DNA of 64,000 nt from Nitrospira sp. (GCA_016715825.1 JADJXO010000013.1:186001-250000), one strand, 5' to 3'. Positions 35,944 to 45,395 are shown, counted from the stretch's first letter. The notes: a model not told the origin generated them from the sequence alone. Made by a program: numbers and translations.

Positions 35944-36414
35944 ATGAAAGAGAATAATCGACAGCTGGCCACCATCTTCCGATCGATGGCCGATCTCCTG
36001 GCATCTCGACGAGCCAATCCCTATCGAGTCCGGGCCTATCGACGGGCCGCCGATGCACTGGTCGCAATCGAGGAAGATGTGGCGATAGTAGCTGATCGCC
36101 ATGGGCTTGAGGAAATTGATGGAATCGGGGCTGATCTGGCAAAAAGAATAGACGAGTTCCTTGCAACGGGAACAGTCCGTGCCTATGAAGAGCTCAAAAC
36201 CCCTCTTCCGGCAGAAGTTCAAGATTGGGCAACGCTTCCTGGACTTTCCGATTCACTCGTGACGTACCTGTATTTCCGACTCGGGATACGGACGCTGGCC
36301 GATCTCGATCAACTTATCAGGTCACACCTGATTCGCACGTTGCCGAACTTCTCCGGTTCAGAGGAGCAGTTGTTGCACGCTGTTCACCAACGCATGCAAA
36401 ATCCCAATCCCTAA
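35944..36414 (+). CDS. Helix-hairpin-helix protein similar to the N-terminal part of PolX
   Basis: The product has 156 residues. NRQLATIFRSMADLLASRRANPYRVRAYRRAADAL matches the 8-kDa-like helical domain of PolX-family DNA polymerases. An HhH motif follows (GLEEIDGIGADLAKRIDEFLATG) and a second HhH-like turn (LPGLSDSLVTYLYFRLGI). The polymerase and PHP domains of PolX are absent, so this is a stand-alone DNA-binding module. AGGA lies six bases before the ATG. It is divergent from thiS and overlaps ctpA convergently by 4 bases. Confidence 0.75.
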   Translation: MKENNRQLATIFRSMADLLASRRANPYRVRAYRRAADALVAIEEDVAIVADRHGLEEIDGIGADLAKRIDEFLATGTVRAYEELKTPLPAEVQDWATLPGLSDSLVTYLYFRLGIRTLADLDQLIRSHLIRTLPNFSGSEEQLLHAVHQRMQNPNP

Positions 36415-37775
36415 GAGACCTTCAGTTCTTTGAAGATCTTCCAGCTCTTCAACAACTCCACCGCCTTCTGCAGTTGGACATCCTGTTCAAGCGACAGTTC
36501 CCCGCTCAATTCCGGCAAGGCCGGGGGAGGCGTTCCATTTTTCAAACCAGGTTCGTCTGGAGACTTTCCGTCGTGTGGTGAGGCATCCTTCCCGGCCGGC
36601 GGTTTCACTGCCTTCGACTCCCTCTCCGTCTCTTTCTCGTTCGGTTTACCATCAGGCCCTTTGGCCGGAGAAGCGTTGGCGAGCTTGACCACAATATCCG
36701 GAGTAATCCCCGTTGACTGAATGGACCGACCTTTTGGCGTATAGTACTTGGCAGTCGTCAAGCGAAGCCCTGAACCATCCCCTAAAGCCAGGATCGTCTG
36801 CACGGACCCTTTCCCGAACGAGGTGGTTCCAACCACAACGGCTCGTCCCCAATCTTGCAGGGCCCCAGCCACAATTTCCGACGCACTGGCTGACCCCTCG
36901 TTGACAAGGACAATCACCGGAAGGTCTTCGAGCTGATCTTTAGCCTTTGCGAACCACTCGTCCTTTTTCCCTTCCCGGCTTTTTGTGTAGACCACCAACT
37001 TGCCGCTGGGGAGGAATTGTTCGGACACATCAACGGCCGCCGTCAGGAGGCCTCCAGGATTATTGCGGAGATCGAGAATCGTTCCCTGCACTTTCTGGTC
37101 ACGAAACTGCTTGATGGCTTTGGAGAGATCTCGACCGGTCGCTTCTTGGAACTGCGTCAGCCGAACATAGCCGACGTTCTCGATCACCTTTGATTTCACA
37201 CTTTCTATTTTGATGGTATCTCGAACCAGTGTGAACACCAATGGATCCGGTGCGCCATCCCGCTGAATCGTCAAGTTGACTTTGCTGCCTTTTGGGCCTC
37301 GCATCTTGGTGACGGCATCCATCAAGCTCAGATCTTTTGTCGAATCGTCATTGACTTTGGTGATGAAATCACCGGCCTTGACCCCAGCGCGATGAGCAGG
37401 CGTACCCTCGATCGGGGCAATGACCGACAAACGGTTGTCCTTCACCCCGATTTGAATACCGACCCCCCCAAATTCTCCTCTGGTCTCAACCTGCATCTCC
37501 TTGTACATCTCAGGCGTCATGTAGGCCGAGTGTGGATCAAGCGTCGCCAGCATGCCGCGAATGGCACCTTGGATGAGGTCTTTGGGCTTCGCTTCCTCAA
37601 CATAATGTTTTTGAACCTGGTTCAGGACTTCCGAAAATGTCTTGAGCTCCTCGTAGGTTTCGCTCGCATGTCCGGTCCGTTCCCACCCCTTCCCAATGAC
37701 AACTCCGCAGAGAAGGGCAAGTGCGATCATCGGTCCGACCACCCAAGAGTTCCGCCGCGGCTGCTGTTCCATCAT
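36411..37775 (-). CDS. ctpA: C-terminal processing peptidase CtpA (S41)
   Basis: The protein has about 454 residues with a signal-anchor (WVVGPMIALALLCGVVIG). The S41 helical start (FSEVLNQVQKHYVEEAKPKDLIQGAIRGML) and a PDZ domain (about residues 95-180, GVGIQIGVKDNRLSVIAP) lead to the catalytic core. Nucleophile Ser lies in NEGSASASEIVAG and the Lys in TSFGKGSVQT. The C-terminal tail is Pro/Lys-rich. Such periplasmic proteases trim envelope and cell-wall enzymes. AAGGGAA before the ATG at 37775 sets the start. It lies about 65 bases downstream of the EnvC-like gene and is probably co-transcribed with ftsEX. Confidence 0.92.
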   Translation of the reverse strand: MMEQQPRRNSWVVGPMIALALLCGVVIGKGWERTGHASETYEELKTFSEVLNQVQKHYVEEAKPKDLIQGAIRGMLATLDPHSAYMTPEMYKEMQVETRGEFGGVGIQIGVKDNRLSVIAPIEGTPAHRAGVKAGDFITKVNDDSTKDLSLMDAVTKMRGPKGSKVNLTIQRDGAPDPLVFTLVRDTIKIESVKSKVIENVGYVRLTQFQEATGRDLSKAIKQFRDQKVQGTILDLRNNPGGLLTAAVDVSEQFLPSGKLVVYTKSREGKKDEWFAKAKDQLEDLPVIVLVNEGSASASEIVAGALQDWGRAVVVGTTSFGKGSVQTILALGDGSGLRLTTAKYYTPKGRSIQSTGITPDIVVKLANASPAKGPDGKPNEKETERESKAVKPPAGKDASPHDGKSPDEPGLKNGTPPPALPELSGELSLEQDVQLQKAVELLKSWKIFKELKVS

Positions 37776-37839
37776 CGTGATTTCCCTTCTTTGCTGCGTC
37801 ATCCGACGGTCCACTTACCCAACCGCGACAAGAACCGAC

Positions 37840-39036
37840 TCAGCGCTTGGCCAGCCACTGAAGCGGATCGACCGGTTCGGCTCCTTCCCGCAATTCAAAG
37901 TATAATGTATTTTCGCCGATCATGCCCGTATCCCCAGTCTCTCCGATGGCTTGGCCCTCGACAACGTGCTCACCGACTCGCGTCAGTATCTTGGACGCAT
38001 GCGCATAGAGCGAGAAGAACCCATTGGCATGATCGACAATTATAACGAGTCCATACCCTTTCAGCCAGTCAGAGTAGACCACACTCCCGGGCATCACTGC
38101 ATGAATCAAACTTCCCTCTGAGGCTCGGATTTCAATTCCTTTACGCTGCACATAGGTATCGAACGTCGGGTGCTTCTGGCGTCCAAAGAATGAGACGACC
38201 TTCCCCTCCACCGGCCAAGGCAGCATCCCCCGGCTAGCAGCACGCGGCGGCGGCAAGGTCGGCGCCGAAGTCGTCGGTGGACTCATAGCGATCGCACGTC
38301 GGCGCGTTTCTAATTCCTGTAACAAGCTATCCAGTCGTGAGGCAGATCGTTCCAGCTCTTTCACGGCACGATGATAGGAATCTTTTTGGTGCCGAATCTT
38401 GCCGAGATAGACTTTCTTTTCCTTTTGAAGGCTTCGAATGTCGGCCAATTTCTTCTCAATATTCTGTATAAACGTCACCATTCCGGCTCTGGCCTCAGCG
38501 CGCTGACGCTCAACCTCCTCCATCCTCGCCATATCTGTCCGAAAGGCCGCGAGCAATTCGTAGTCCTTTCCCGAAACGGTGGAAAGATACTGTGCTCGAC
38601 GTTGGAGATCTCCGTAGGAATCAGACGTCAAAAGCGCCTTCACATACCCGAACCGCCCTTCCATATATTGCACCCGAAGCCGTGAGCGAATCGCCTCACG
38701 CCGAGCCTGAATACCAGTCCGCATCGCTGTCAGTTCTGCGGTGATCTCCTCGATCTCTCGATCTTTTTGTCGGATTTTCTGGTTGATGTCTCGATGATCC
38801 TGTCGGTGACGGATTAACCGTTCGTCCAATGATTGAATGCCATGGAGAACCAATTCCCATTTCTTTTCCGCCTCATCCGCTCGCTTCCGTTTTTCTTGTA
38901 TCCTTCCCTTCAACGCCTCCAGAGTCTTACGTTGGCGTTCGATCTTTTCCGAAATGGGATCACCCGCAGCCTCCACGGCAGATACCAACCCACCGAACGC
39001 AGCACAACACAGGAAGAAGGCGCAAGCGAGCTTCAT
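37840..39036 (-). CDS. EnvC-like murein hydrolase activator (degenerate LytM domain)
   Basis: The product has 398 residues: a signal peptide (MKLACAFFLCCAAFGGLVSAVEA), a long coiled coil (about 30-250), and a C-terminal LytM/M23 fold. The zinc site is lost: the usual HxGxD position reads RKGIEIRAS, and the HxH position reads NTLYFELREG. A histidine remains in LYAHAS. This is the pattern of EnvC, which does not cut the wall but activates amidases under FtsEX control. Its ATG overlaps the ftsX stop as ATGA, which supports that role. Confidence 0.9.
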   Translation of the reverse strand: MKLACAFFLCCAAFGGLVSAVEAAGDPISEKIERQRKTLEALKGRIQEKRKRADEAEKKWELVLHGIQSLDERLIRHRQDHRDINQKIRQKDREIEEITAELTAMRTGIQARREAIRSRLRVQYMEGRFGYVKALLTSDSYGDLQRRAQYLSTVSGKDYELLAAFRTDMARMEEVERQRAEARAGMVTFIQNIEKKLADIRSLQKEKKVYLGKIRHQKDSYHRAVKELERSASRLDSLLQELETRRRAIAMSPPTTSAPTLPPPRAASRGMLPWPVEGKVVSFFGRQKHPTFDTYVQRKGIEIRASEGSLIHAVMPGSVVYSDWLKGYGLVIIVDHANGFFSLYAHASKILTRVGEHVVEGQAIGETGDTGMIGENTLYFELREGAEPVDPLQWLAKR

Positions 39037-39932
39037 GTGCGTCCCTCCCCGACTCGGAGGAGCGACACCACACTTCCTGCAAGCCCCAACCCCATTCCAG
39101 CCATGATGAGAGCCAAGCAGAGCGGCAATGGGAAGAACGACAACATGCTCTCGATTCCACTAAACCGACCAGTCAATTGTATCTGCTGACGAAACAGTTC
39201 AAACCCAATCTTCAAGATCCCCAACGATAACGCGCTACCGAATGCTCCAAGCACAGCCCCTTCGAGAAAATATGGAAAATGAATGAATGTACGCGTCGCC
39301 CCTATCGAACGAAGGATCCCAATCTCCTCTCGCCTGGTAAAGAGTGCTAGTCGAATTGTGTTGCCGATGATCGTCACTGAGGCGGTAGAAAGCAGCATCC
39401 CCACGCCAATCGCAACCAGCTCGATGTAGCCGATCAGCTCCGTCAGCACGTTAATCCATTCCTGATTATAGTCGACCTTGGCGACACCTTCCATCGTTTG
39501 CACCCGGTCAGCCCAGCCTTGCATCGACTCTGGAGACCGATAATTCTGGGCAAGCGTGACCACAAACGACGCCGGAAGCGGGTTCTCACCCAACCCCTCA
39601 AGCAAATGAGAGTCTGCAGGGAATTGTGCGCGGAATTCCTTCAGCGCTTGCTCCTTTGAAATAAACACCACCTCCGATACCATCCGATCCACCTTGAGTT
39701 GTTGTTGCAGCGTTTGTCTCAAGGGAGAAGAAACGCGGTCATCCAGATAGACCATAATCTTGACGTCTTCCTGGAGCCACCCAGCTGCATGGCGGAGGTT
39801 GACGTACAGAAGCAGAAAGATCCCGACGCAGGCTAGGGTAAAGGCTGTGGTCAAGACGGCCACGATCGTCGTCGTGCGATTGGTCCGCATATTGGCCCAA
39901 GCTTCACGAACAATATATAAAAACCGTCTCAT
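39033..39932 (-). CDS. ftsX: Cell division protein FtsX
   Basis: The product is a 299-residue permease-like protein with an N-terminal helix (TTIVAVLTTAFTLACVGIFLLLYV) and a periplasmic domain (KIMVYLDDRVSS, about 60-170). Three further helices follow, with the FtsX-family RREEIGILRSIGATRTFI loop. FtsX passes the ATPase signal of FtsE to EnvC across the membrane. The start overlaps ftsE as ATGA and the stop overlaps the EnvC-like gene, so the three are tightly coupled. Confidence 0.94.
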   Translation of the reverse strand: MRRFLYIVREAWANMRTNRTTTIVAVLTTAFTLACVGIFLLLYVNLRHAAGWLQEDVKIMVYLDDRVSSPLRQTLQQQLKVDRMVSEVVFISKEQALKEFRAQFPADSHLLEGLGENPLPASFVVTLAQNYRSPESMQGWADRVQTMEGVAKVDYNQEWINVLTELIGYIELVAIGVGMLLSTASVTIIGNTIRLALFTRREEIGILRSIGATRTFIHFPYFLEGAVLGAFGSALSLGILKIGFELFRQQIQLTGRFSGIESMLSFFPLPLCLALIMAGMGLGLAGSVVSLLRVGEGRT

Positions 39933-40618
39933 GCTTCGACTCGCTCGGCCGATCGGCCTTCCTGCGTCAGCACGCCGTCCACCAATGTCACCGCTCGCCG
40001 ATGAATCTGTTTCACGACCTGAGGGTCGTGCGTGGCAACAATCACCGTCGTCCCACGGGCATTGATCAGCTTAAACAACTCGATAATCTCCCCGGTACGC
40101 TCGGGATCCAGGTTCCCCGTCGGTTCGTCGGCAAGGAGCACGACCGGGCCATTGACAATCGCCCGCGCAATGCACACACGCTGCTGCTCTCCGGCCGAGA
40201 GACTATTCGGAGGCTGATCCTTCTTGTGATCAACACCCACGGCGCGCAACGCTTCAGTCACCTTGCGTCGGATGTCCCGTTCCGAGACACCTTGCACAAC
40301 CAGCGGAAGCGCGACATTGTCAAAAACGGATTTTTTCGACAACAGCCGAAAATCTTGGAAGACCGTTCCGATCTTCCGCCTGAGATACGGAACCTCGGAT
40401 GGTTTCAGTTTGGTCACGTTTCTCCCGTGAACAAAGATCTGCCCTTCATCAGGCCGCTCCTCACCAATCAGCATTCGTAGCAAGGTGGATTTCCCTGCTC
40501 CGCTTGGCCCCATGAGAAGAACACACTCCCCCTTTTCGATCTCCATCGTCACATCGGAAAGCGCCGGTCGCCGATCGTAGCATTTGGAAACATGAATGAG
40601 TTGAATGATCGCGTCCAC
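39929..40618 (-). CDS. ftsE: Cell division ATP-binding protein FtsE
   Basis: The product is a 229-residue ABC ATPase with Walker A GPSGAGKSTLLRML, signature LSAGEQQRVCIARA and Walker B VVLLADEPTGNLD. It starts at a GTG at 40618. FtsE with FtsX controls cell-wall hydrolysis at the septum. It heads the ftsE-ftsX-envC-like-ctpA group, about 30 bases downstream of yraN on the same strand. Confidence 0.94.
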   Translation of the reverse strand: MDAIIQLIHVSKCYDRRPALSDVTMEIEKGECVLLMGPSGAGKSTLLRMLIGEERPDEGQIFVHGRNVTKLKPSEVPYLRRKIGTVFQDFRLLSKKSVFDNVALPLVVQGVSERDIRRKVTEALRAVGVDHKKDQPPNSLSAGEQQRVCIARAIVNGPVVLLADEPTGNLDPERTGEIIELFKLINARGTTVIVATHDPQVVKQIHRRAVTLVDGVLTQEGRSAERVEA

Positions 40619-40647
40619 AGAGTTCCCTTACAGAAAGATCAACACCA

Positions 40648-41028
40648 TCACCGCTCGGTGAGGTCAAACGCATTCTGGACATGCTCGATGTGTCCCTGCA
40701 CGGAAGGTCGCCCATGGACCAACACCACATCAAATCGGCAGAGTCTGTCGAACCAATGGCGCCGCGCCAAGTACTGTCCCGCCAGTTTTGTCAACTTGGC
40801 CTGCTTCCGATGATTCACCGCGAGCAACGCCCCACCAAACGCATTGGTCGCACGCCCTTTGACTTCGACAAAGACGACGACCCCACGGTCTTCCGCGACA
40901 AGGTCTAATTCTCCGATGGTTGTCCGGACGTTGCGATCAAGAATCCGATAGCCTTTGGCTCGCAAAAACTGTTCCGCCAAGCTTTCACTGGCTTGACCAT
41001 CCACATGACGTTGGTCAGGACTAGCCAT
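40648..41028 (-). CDS. yraN: YraN/UPF0102 family endonuclease-like protein
   Basis: The product has 126 residues with the UPF0102 core: GQASESLAEQFLRAKGYRILDRNVR, IGELDLVAEDRGVVVFVEVKGR (the D...EVK restriction-endonuclease-like motif) and CRFDVVLVHG near the end. The biochemical role is unsettled, although the fold is nuclease-like. It lies 11 bases downstream of rnhB, a conserved gene pair in many bacteria. Confidence 0.92.
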   Translation of the reverse strand: MASPDQRHVDGQASESLAEQFLRAKGYRILDRNVRTTIGELDLVAEDRGVVVFVEVKGRATNAFGGALLAVNHRKQAKLTKLAGQYLARRHWFDRLCRFDVVLVHGRPSVQGHIEHVQNAFDLTER

Positions 41029-41039
41029 GCGCGTATAGT

Positions 41040-41693
41040 TTAGAAGAGCTTTGGACTCCCCAGATGTGCAGACTTCACCTTCGATGCCATCATCACGTCC
41101 TGCACCGGAGAAAACGTTCGTCGGTGTATGGAACAGGGGCCGTGGCGAGCGAGCCGCGCTAAGTGCTCGGCAGTGCCATACCCCTTATGGGAAAGGAAAC
41201 CATATTCAGGGAACGTCTCGTGATAGCTCGCCATCAGGCGATCTCGCGTGACCTTCGCAACGATGGAAGCCGCGGCAATCGATAGGGAGAGAGAATCCCC
41301 CTTGATGATAGGCCGAGTCGGTATTGTCAGCCCCGAAAGCACCACGGCATCAATCAGTAGATAGTCGGCAGGGGGAACCAGTTGATCGACGGCTCGACGC
41401 ATCGCCAACCGGGTTGCCGTAAGGATATTCAGCTGGTCAATCTCGGCAACATCTGCCGACCCGATTCCGATCGCGACGGCCTGCTGAAGAATCGCAGGAT
41501 ACACATCCTCACGATCCTTTGCCGACAGTTGTTTCGAATCGTTGATCCCCAACGGTCGACATCGAGTTGGTAAGATCACGGCTGCCGCAATTACAGGACC
41601 AGCCAGGGGGCCTCGTCCGGCTTCATCGATGCCGGCGATGCGTCGATATCCACAGCGCCTGGCAGCCCGCTCAAACTCTTGGGTGGGCCCCAT
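41040..41693 (-). CDS. rnhB: Ribonuclease HII RnhB
   Basis: RNase HII removes ribonucleotides from RNA-DNA hybrids. The product has about 217 residues with the active-site motif IAGIDEAGRGPLAGPVIAAAV (Asp-23, Glu-24). INDSKQLSAKDRE and IIKGDSLSLSIAAASIVAKVTRDR carry the other acidic and Lys elements. A GAGGGA seven bases before the ATG at 41693 sets the start; a TTG at 41714 is also in frame. It lies downstream of rplS after about 67 bases. Confidence 0.94.
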   Translation of the reverse strand: MGPTQEFERAARRCGYRRIAGIDEAGRGPLAGPVIAAAVILPTRCRPLGINDSKQLSAKDREDVYPAILQQAVAIGIGSADVAEIDQLNILTATRLAMRRAVDQLVPPADYLLIDAVVLSGLTIPTRPIIKGDSLSLSIAAASIVAKVTRDRLMASYHETFPEYGFLSHKGYGTAEHLARLARHGPCSIHRRTFSPVQDVMMASKVKSAHLGSPKLF

Positions 41694-41760
41694 CGAACAA
41701 TCCCTCACTGGCAATCATACGATCATTGTGCCATGACGGAACATAGTAGTAGGATGGGTT

Positions 41761-42171
41761 CTAGGCCGTGACTGTCGGTTCCTCCGATGCAGCGGGCTGT
41801 GTGAGCGTCTTGCTTTCTCCCCCTCCTACAAATTCCCGCTCCTCGACTTTTGCAAATTTCCCCTTCTTGCCGCGCAGGTAGTAGAGTTTTGCCCGTCGAA
41901 CCTTCCCCTGTCGGACGACATCAATCTTGGCGACAATCGGAGAATGCACCGGAAAAATTCGCTCAACCCCGACTCCATACGAAAGTTTTCGGACCGTAAA
42001 CATTTCCGTGTTCAGGCTTCCCTTGCGGGCAATCACCGTTCCTTCGTAGACCTGAATGCGTTCCTTTTCGCCTTCGACGACTTTGACGTGGACCCTGACG
42101 GTATCCCCGATCTCAAAATGTGTCACCGACTTCTTCGTTAACGATCGTTGAATTCGTTCCAACTGATTCAT
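41761..42171 (-). CDS. rplS: 50S ribosomal protein L19
   Basis: The 136-residue protein has the L19 signature: GDTVRVHVKVVEGEKERIQVYEGTVIARKG-type core (GDTVRVHVKVVEGEKER) and GVGVERIFPVHSPIVAKIDV. KLYYLRGKKGKFAKV marks the family end. A Ser/Thr/Glu-rich tail of about 20 residues follows. L19 sits at the 30S-50S interface. It follows trmD by 4 bases in the classic rpsP-rimM-trmD-rplS order. Confidence 0.96.
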   Translation of the reverse strand: MNQLERIQRSLTKKSVTHFEIGDTVRVHVKVVEGEKERIQVYEGTVIARKGSLNTEMFTVRKLSYGVGVERIFPVHSPIVAKIDVVRQGKVRRAKLYYLRGKKGKFAKVEEREFVGGGESKTLTQPAASEEPTVTA

Positions 42172-42175
42172 ATCC

Positions 42176-42961
42176 CTATCCCTCCTCCCGGCATGATATC
42201 GGAGCCGCTCCTAAGCCTTCGCTCATCAACTCATCTAGTAATCGTCGATCTTCCTCCGTAAACAACCGATCCCGCAAAAGATCGGGGCGTCTGAGATACG
42301 TCCTGCGCAACGCTTGTTTCCGACGCCACAACCGAATCGCCTCATGATGACCGGACAACAAGACTGCGGGCACCCCGATTCCGTCGATCTCAGCCGGCTT
42401 CGTGTACTGCGGATACTCCAACAGCGATTCGGAAAAGGACTCTTCCACCACAGACTGTGGATCTCCTAAAACACCAGGAACCAGCCGTGCGGCAGCATCG
42501 ATCAACACAAGCGCCGGCAACTCACCCCCAGTCAAGACATAGTCTCCGAGCGACACCTCTTCCGGAGTCAAGGCCAGACGCACACGCTCATCCACGCCTT
42601 CATAATGCCCGCAGAGAATCACGATACGGCGAGGCTCACCGGCCAACTCTTGCACATAGGACTGCGTCAATCGACGCCCTTGAGGAGTCGGAAATACAAA
42701 CCGAATATCCTCACCAATCGACTGTGCGTCTGCACGCACAGCGGCAACCGCTCGAAGGATCGGCTCGGCCTTCATGACCATCCCGGCCCCGCCTCCATAG
42801 GGCGTATCATCCACCATCTTATGGCGATCTATCGCAAAGTCACGAAGGTTGCGTAGGCGTACGTGAAGAAGACCCTTCTCTTGTCCTCGCTTCAGCATGC
42901 TGTGAGCCAAAACCGGCTCCAACATCCCAGGAAACAATGTCAAGAGCTCGAACCGCAACAT
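42176..42961 (-). CDS. trmD: tRNA (guanine-N1)-methyltransferase TrmD
   Basis: TrmD methylates G37 of tRNAs to prevent frameshifting. The 261-residue protein begins LRFELLTLFPGMLEPVLAHSML. It has DTPYGGGAGMVMKAEPI, ILCGHYEGVDERV (the SAM-binding trefoil knot) and SLGDYVLTGGELPALVLIDA, all in family order. Length is normal. It follows rimM by 3 bases. Confidence 0.96.
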   Translation of the reverse strand: MLRFELLTLFPGMLEPVLAHSMLKRGQEKGLLHVRLRNLRDFAIDRHKMVDDTPYGGGAGMVMKAEPILRAVAAVRADAQSIGEDIRFVFPTPQGRRLTQSYVQELAGEPRRIVILCGHYEGVDERVRLALTPEEVSLGDYVLTGGELPALVLIDAAARLVPGVLGDPQSVVEESFSESLLEYPQYTKPAEIDGIGVPAVLLSGHHEAIRLWRRKQALRRTYLRRPDLLRDRLFTEEDRRLLDELMSEGLGAAPISCREEG

Positions 42962-42964
42962 AGC

Positions 42965-43483
42965 CTAGGCATCCAATCCGTCGATTATCCGCACCGTCAT
43001 GGTTCGCGCGCGGAGATTGACCGCTCGAACCACGTCTTTCGCCGCTGGAATCAGGAATTCTTTCTCGTCTTGACGGACAACAAATACCGGATTTCCCGGA
43101 AAATTCCAAACTTCTTCCAATCTTCCGATTGTCCGCCCTTCTTCGGTATCAACGGTCAACCCGACCAAATCACATTCGTAGTACTGCCCATCCGGAAGAT
43201 CAGGGACTACCCCGCGAATCGTCTGGATATACCCTCCACGCCAGAGCGATGCTTCCTCCGGTGTCGTGAGGCCGGTCAGTCCAAGGATAAACCGGTCACC
43301 AGCCCGTCTCACACGCGTGACGTTGGTCTCAAGAGTCCGGCCATCCCTTCCCATCAGGCTCACTTGTTTCAAGCCTTCAAATCGGCCAGGCACATCGGAG
43401 AGCGATCGAACCTTGACTTCCCCGCGCACGCCAAACGGGCGCTCGATCTGTCCTACCGTGACGGTCTCGAGCTCTTCCGCCAT
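42965..43483 (-). CDS. rimM: 16S rRNA processing protein RimM
   Basis: The 172-residue protein has the two-domain RimM layout: VTVGQIERPFGVRGEVKVRSLSD at the N-terminus and a PRC-barrel with YYECDLVGLTVDTEEGRTIG and DEKEFLIPAAKDVV. RimM helps mature the 30S head. It lies 9 bases after rpsP. The small KH-domain protein that often lies between rpsP and rimM is absent here. Confidence 0.94.
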   Translation of the reverse strand: MAEELETVTVGQIERPFGVRGEVKVRSLSDVPGRFEGLKQVSLMGRDGRTLETNVTRVRRAGDRFILGLTGLTTPEEASLWRGGYIQTIRGVVPDLPDGQYYECDLVGLTVDTEEGRTIGRLEEVWNFPGNPVFVVRQDEKEFLIPAAKDVVRAVNLRARTMTVRIIDGLDA

Positions 43484-43492
43484 ACAACGACG

Positions 43493-43786
43493 CTACGATT
43501 TGGCCGGCGCCTTTTTCTGCGCGGCCTTTTCAGCTTCGAATTGCTTCCAGACTCCAGCCCTACGCAGCAATGTCCGGACCGTCACTGTGGGCTGAGCACC
43601 ATGGTGCAACCATCGGAGCACACGCTCCTGCTTCAGTTCCGGCAAACCGGCCTCTTTTAGGGGGTCGAAGATCCCCAGGATCTCGAGGAAACGCCCGTCG
43701 CGGGCCTTCCGCGAATCCGCCGCTACCACTCGATACATCGGTCGTTTATGTCTTCCCGTTCGAGCCAGCCTCAAATGTACAGCCAC
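43493..43786 (-). CDS. rpsP: 30S ribosomal protein S16
   Basis: The product has 97 residues and starts MAVHLRLARTGRHKRPMYRVV. DSRKARDGRFLEILGIFDP and ERVLRWLHHGAQPTVTVR complete the S16 signature. The C-terminus is Lys/Ala-rich. It follows ffh by 34 bases and leads the rimM-trmD-rplS group. Confidence 0.96.
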   Translation of the reverse strand: MAVHLRLARTGRHKRPMYRVVAADSRKARDGRFLEILGIFDPLKEAGLPELKQERVLRWLHHGAQPTVTVRTLLRRAGVWKQFEAEKAAQKKAPAKS

Positions 43787-43820
43787 AACTGTCCTCCTTC
43801 TCCCGCCATGTGAAGACCGC

Positions 43821-45167
43821 CTACCGAGACCGTAGGAGCTGGGCGAGTTGCCGACGCCCCCCCGAACCGGTCATCGCTTTCGCCAACTTCTTTGCGGACA
43901 AGAATTGCTTGATCAGGCGATTCACGTCCTGCACCGTCGTCCCGCTCCCGCGGGCAATTCGTTTTTTTCGGCTCCCATTGATGATCGTATGGTCGCGCCG
44001 TTCCCGGGCAGTCATCGAATCGATCACGGCCACAACCCGACCGATCTCCCTTTCCGGCTTATCGCCTTCTATCGCTTGCTTTAACTTCTGGCCGCCTGGG
44101 AGCATACCTAAAATCTGCTCTAAGGACCCCATTCGATTCACTTGTCCCAACTGAGTCCGAAAATCTTCGAGCGTAAAGGTGTTGCTGCTGAGCCGCTTCT
44201 GCGCTTCATCCGCCTGTTCCCGCGTAATCGTTTCTTGCGCTTTTTCAATGAGCGACAGGACGTCGCCCATTCCCAATATGCGGGAGGCCATCCGATCAGG
44301 ATGAAACGGTTCAAGAGCATCCAGTTTTTCGCCGACCCCCAGAAACTTGATCGGCTTCCCTGTGGCAGCTCGAATGGAGAGCACCGCTCCACCACGCGCG
44401 TCACCTTCGACCTTTGTCAGGATCACGCCGGTGAGCCCGACTTTCTGATCGAACTGGCTGGCCATCGTGACGGCATCTTGACCGGTCATCGCATCAGCGA
44501 CCAGCAGCACTTCATGCGGAGACACCGCGGATTTGACCGCAATCAGCTCACCCATCAACTCATCATCGATATGCAACCGACCGCCTGTATCCAAAATAAT
44601 GAGGTCGAAGCCCTGCTCTTGTCCTCGCTCCACCCCTGCTCGACAGATACGCACGACATCGGCTTGGGAAGCCTGGGCATGGTCGGTCCGATGCACCTCC
44701 ACCCCAAGGTCCCGTCCAAGAGCCGACAATTGCTCGCCGGCTGCAGGTCGGCGAGGATCGGCCGCAACGAGGAGCACTCGCTTGCCTTGATTTTTGAATA
44801 GACGAGCAAGCTTGCCGCTTGCCGTCGTCTTTCCGGCACCTTGTAGACCGACCATCATTAGGATCGTCGGTGGTCTGGAGCTCAGGGCAAGGCCTGCCCG
44901 TTCATGCCCCATCATCGCACGCAGTTCATCCCACACGACCTTGACCACCTGGTGCCCAGGGGTCAAACTCTGGAGGACTTCCTGCCCGATCGCTTTTTCA
45001 CGGACCCGATCGATAAACTCTTTGACAATCTTAAAGTTGACGTCCGCTTCGAGCAGTGCAAATCGCACCTCTTTCAGCGCATCGGTGATATTTTGCTCCG
45101 TGAGCACACCCTGCCCCCGAAGCTTCCGCAGGACCCTCTCAAATTTCTCACTCAGGGCATCAAGCAT
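43821..45167 (-). CDS. ffh: Signal recognition particle protein Ffh
   Basis: The product is a 448-residue GTPase with an N domain (LSEKFERVLRKLRGQGVLTEQNI) and a G domain with the P-loop VGLQGAGKTTASGKLA, DTGGRLHIDDELM and TKVEGDARGG. The M domain carries the RNA-binding SRKKRIARGSGTTVQDVN. The C-terminus after it is short. Ffh with 4.5S RNA targets membrane proteins to FtsY. The ATG at 45167 fits the family; six further codons upstream are open. It is first in the ffh-rpsP-rimM-trmD-rplS operon. Confidence 0.95.
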   Translation of the reverse strand: MLDALSEKFERVLRKLRGQGVLTEQNITDALKEVRFALLEADVNFKIVKEFIDRVREKAIGQEVLQSLTPGHQVVKVVWDELRAMMGHERAGLALSSRPPTILMMVGLQGAGKTTASGKLARLFKNQGKRVLLVAADPRRPAAGEQLSALGRDLGVEVHRTDHAQASQADVVRICRAGVERGQEQGFDLIILDTGGRLHIDDELMGELIAVKSAVSPHEVLLVADAMTGQDAVTMASQFDQKVGLTGVILTKVEGDARGGAVLSIRAATGKPIKFLGVGEKLDALEPFHPDRMASRILGMGDVLSLIEKAQETITREQADEAQKRLSSNTFTLEDFRTQLGQVNRMGSLEQILGMLPGGQKLKQAIEGDKPEREIGRVVAVIDSMTARERRDHTIINGSRKKRIARGSGTTVQDVNRLIKQFLSAKKLAKAMTGSGGRRQLAQLLRSR

Positions 45168-45395
45168 AACGTCCGACCGCCACACAGAACGAGGCCATCG
45201 AGGCCTTGAACCAGGCCTTCGATCGCCTCGAAAATCCTAGAAAAAGAGCATCGGGGAGTCTATAGGACCGGTCACGACAAGTCAAGGTCACCACAATTCA
45301 GTAGTTTTATTGACATGCCGTAAGCCTTCGGATATGGTGCATTTCAAGCACAACGAATCTCATGTGACAACCCTGTAAGGAGAACGAGCGAGCTC

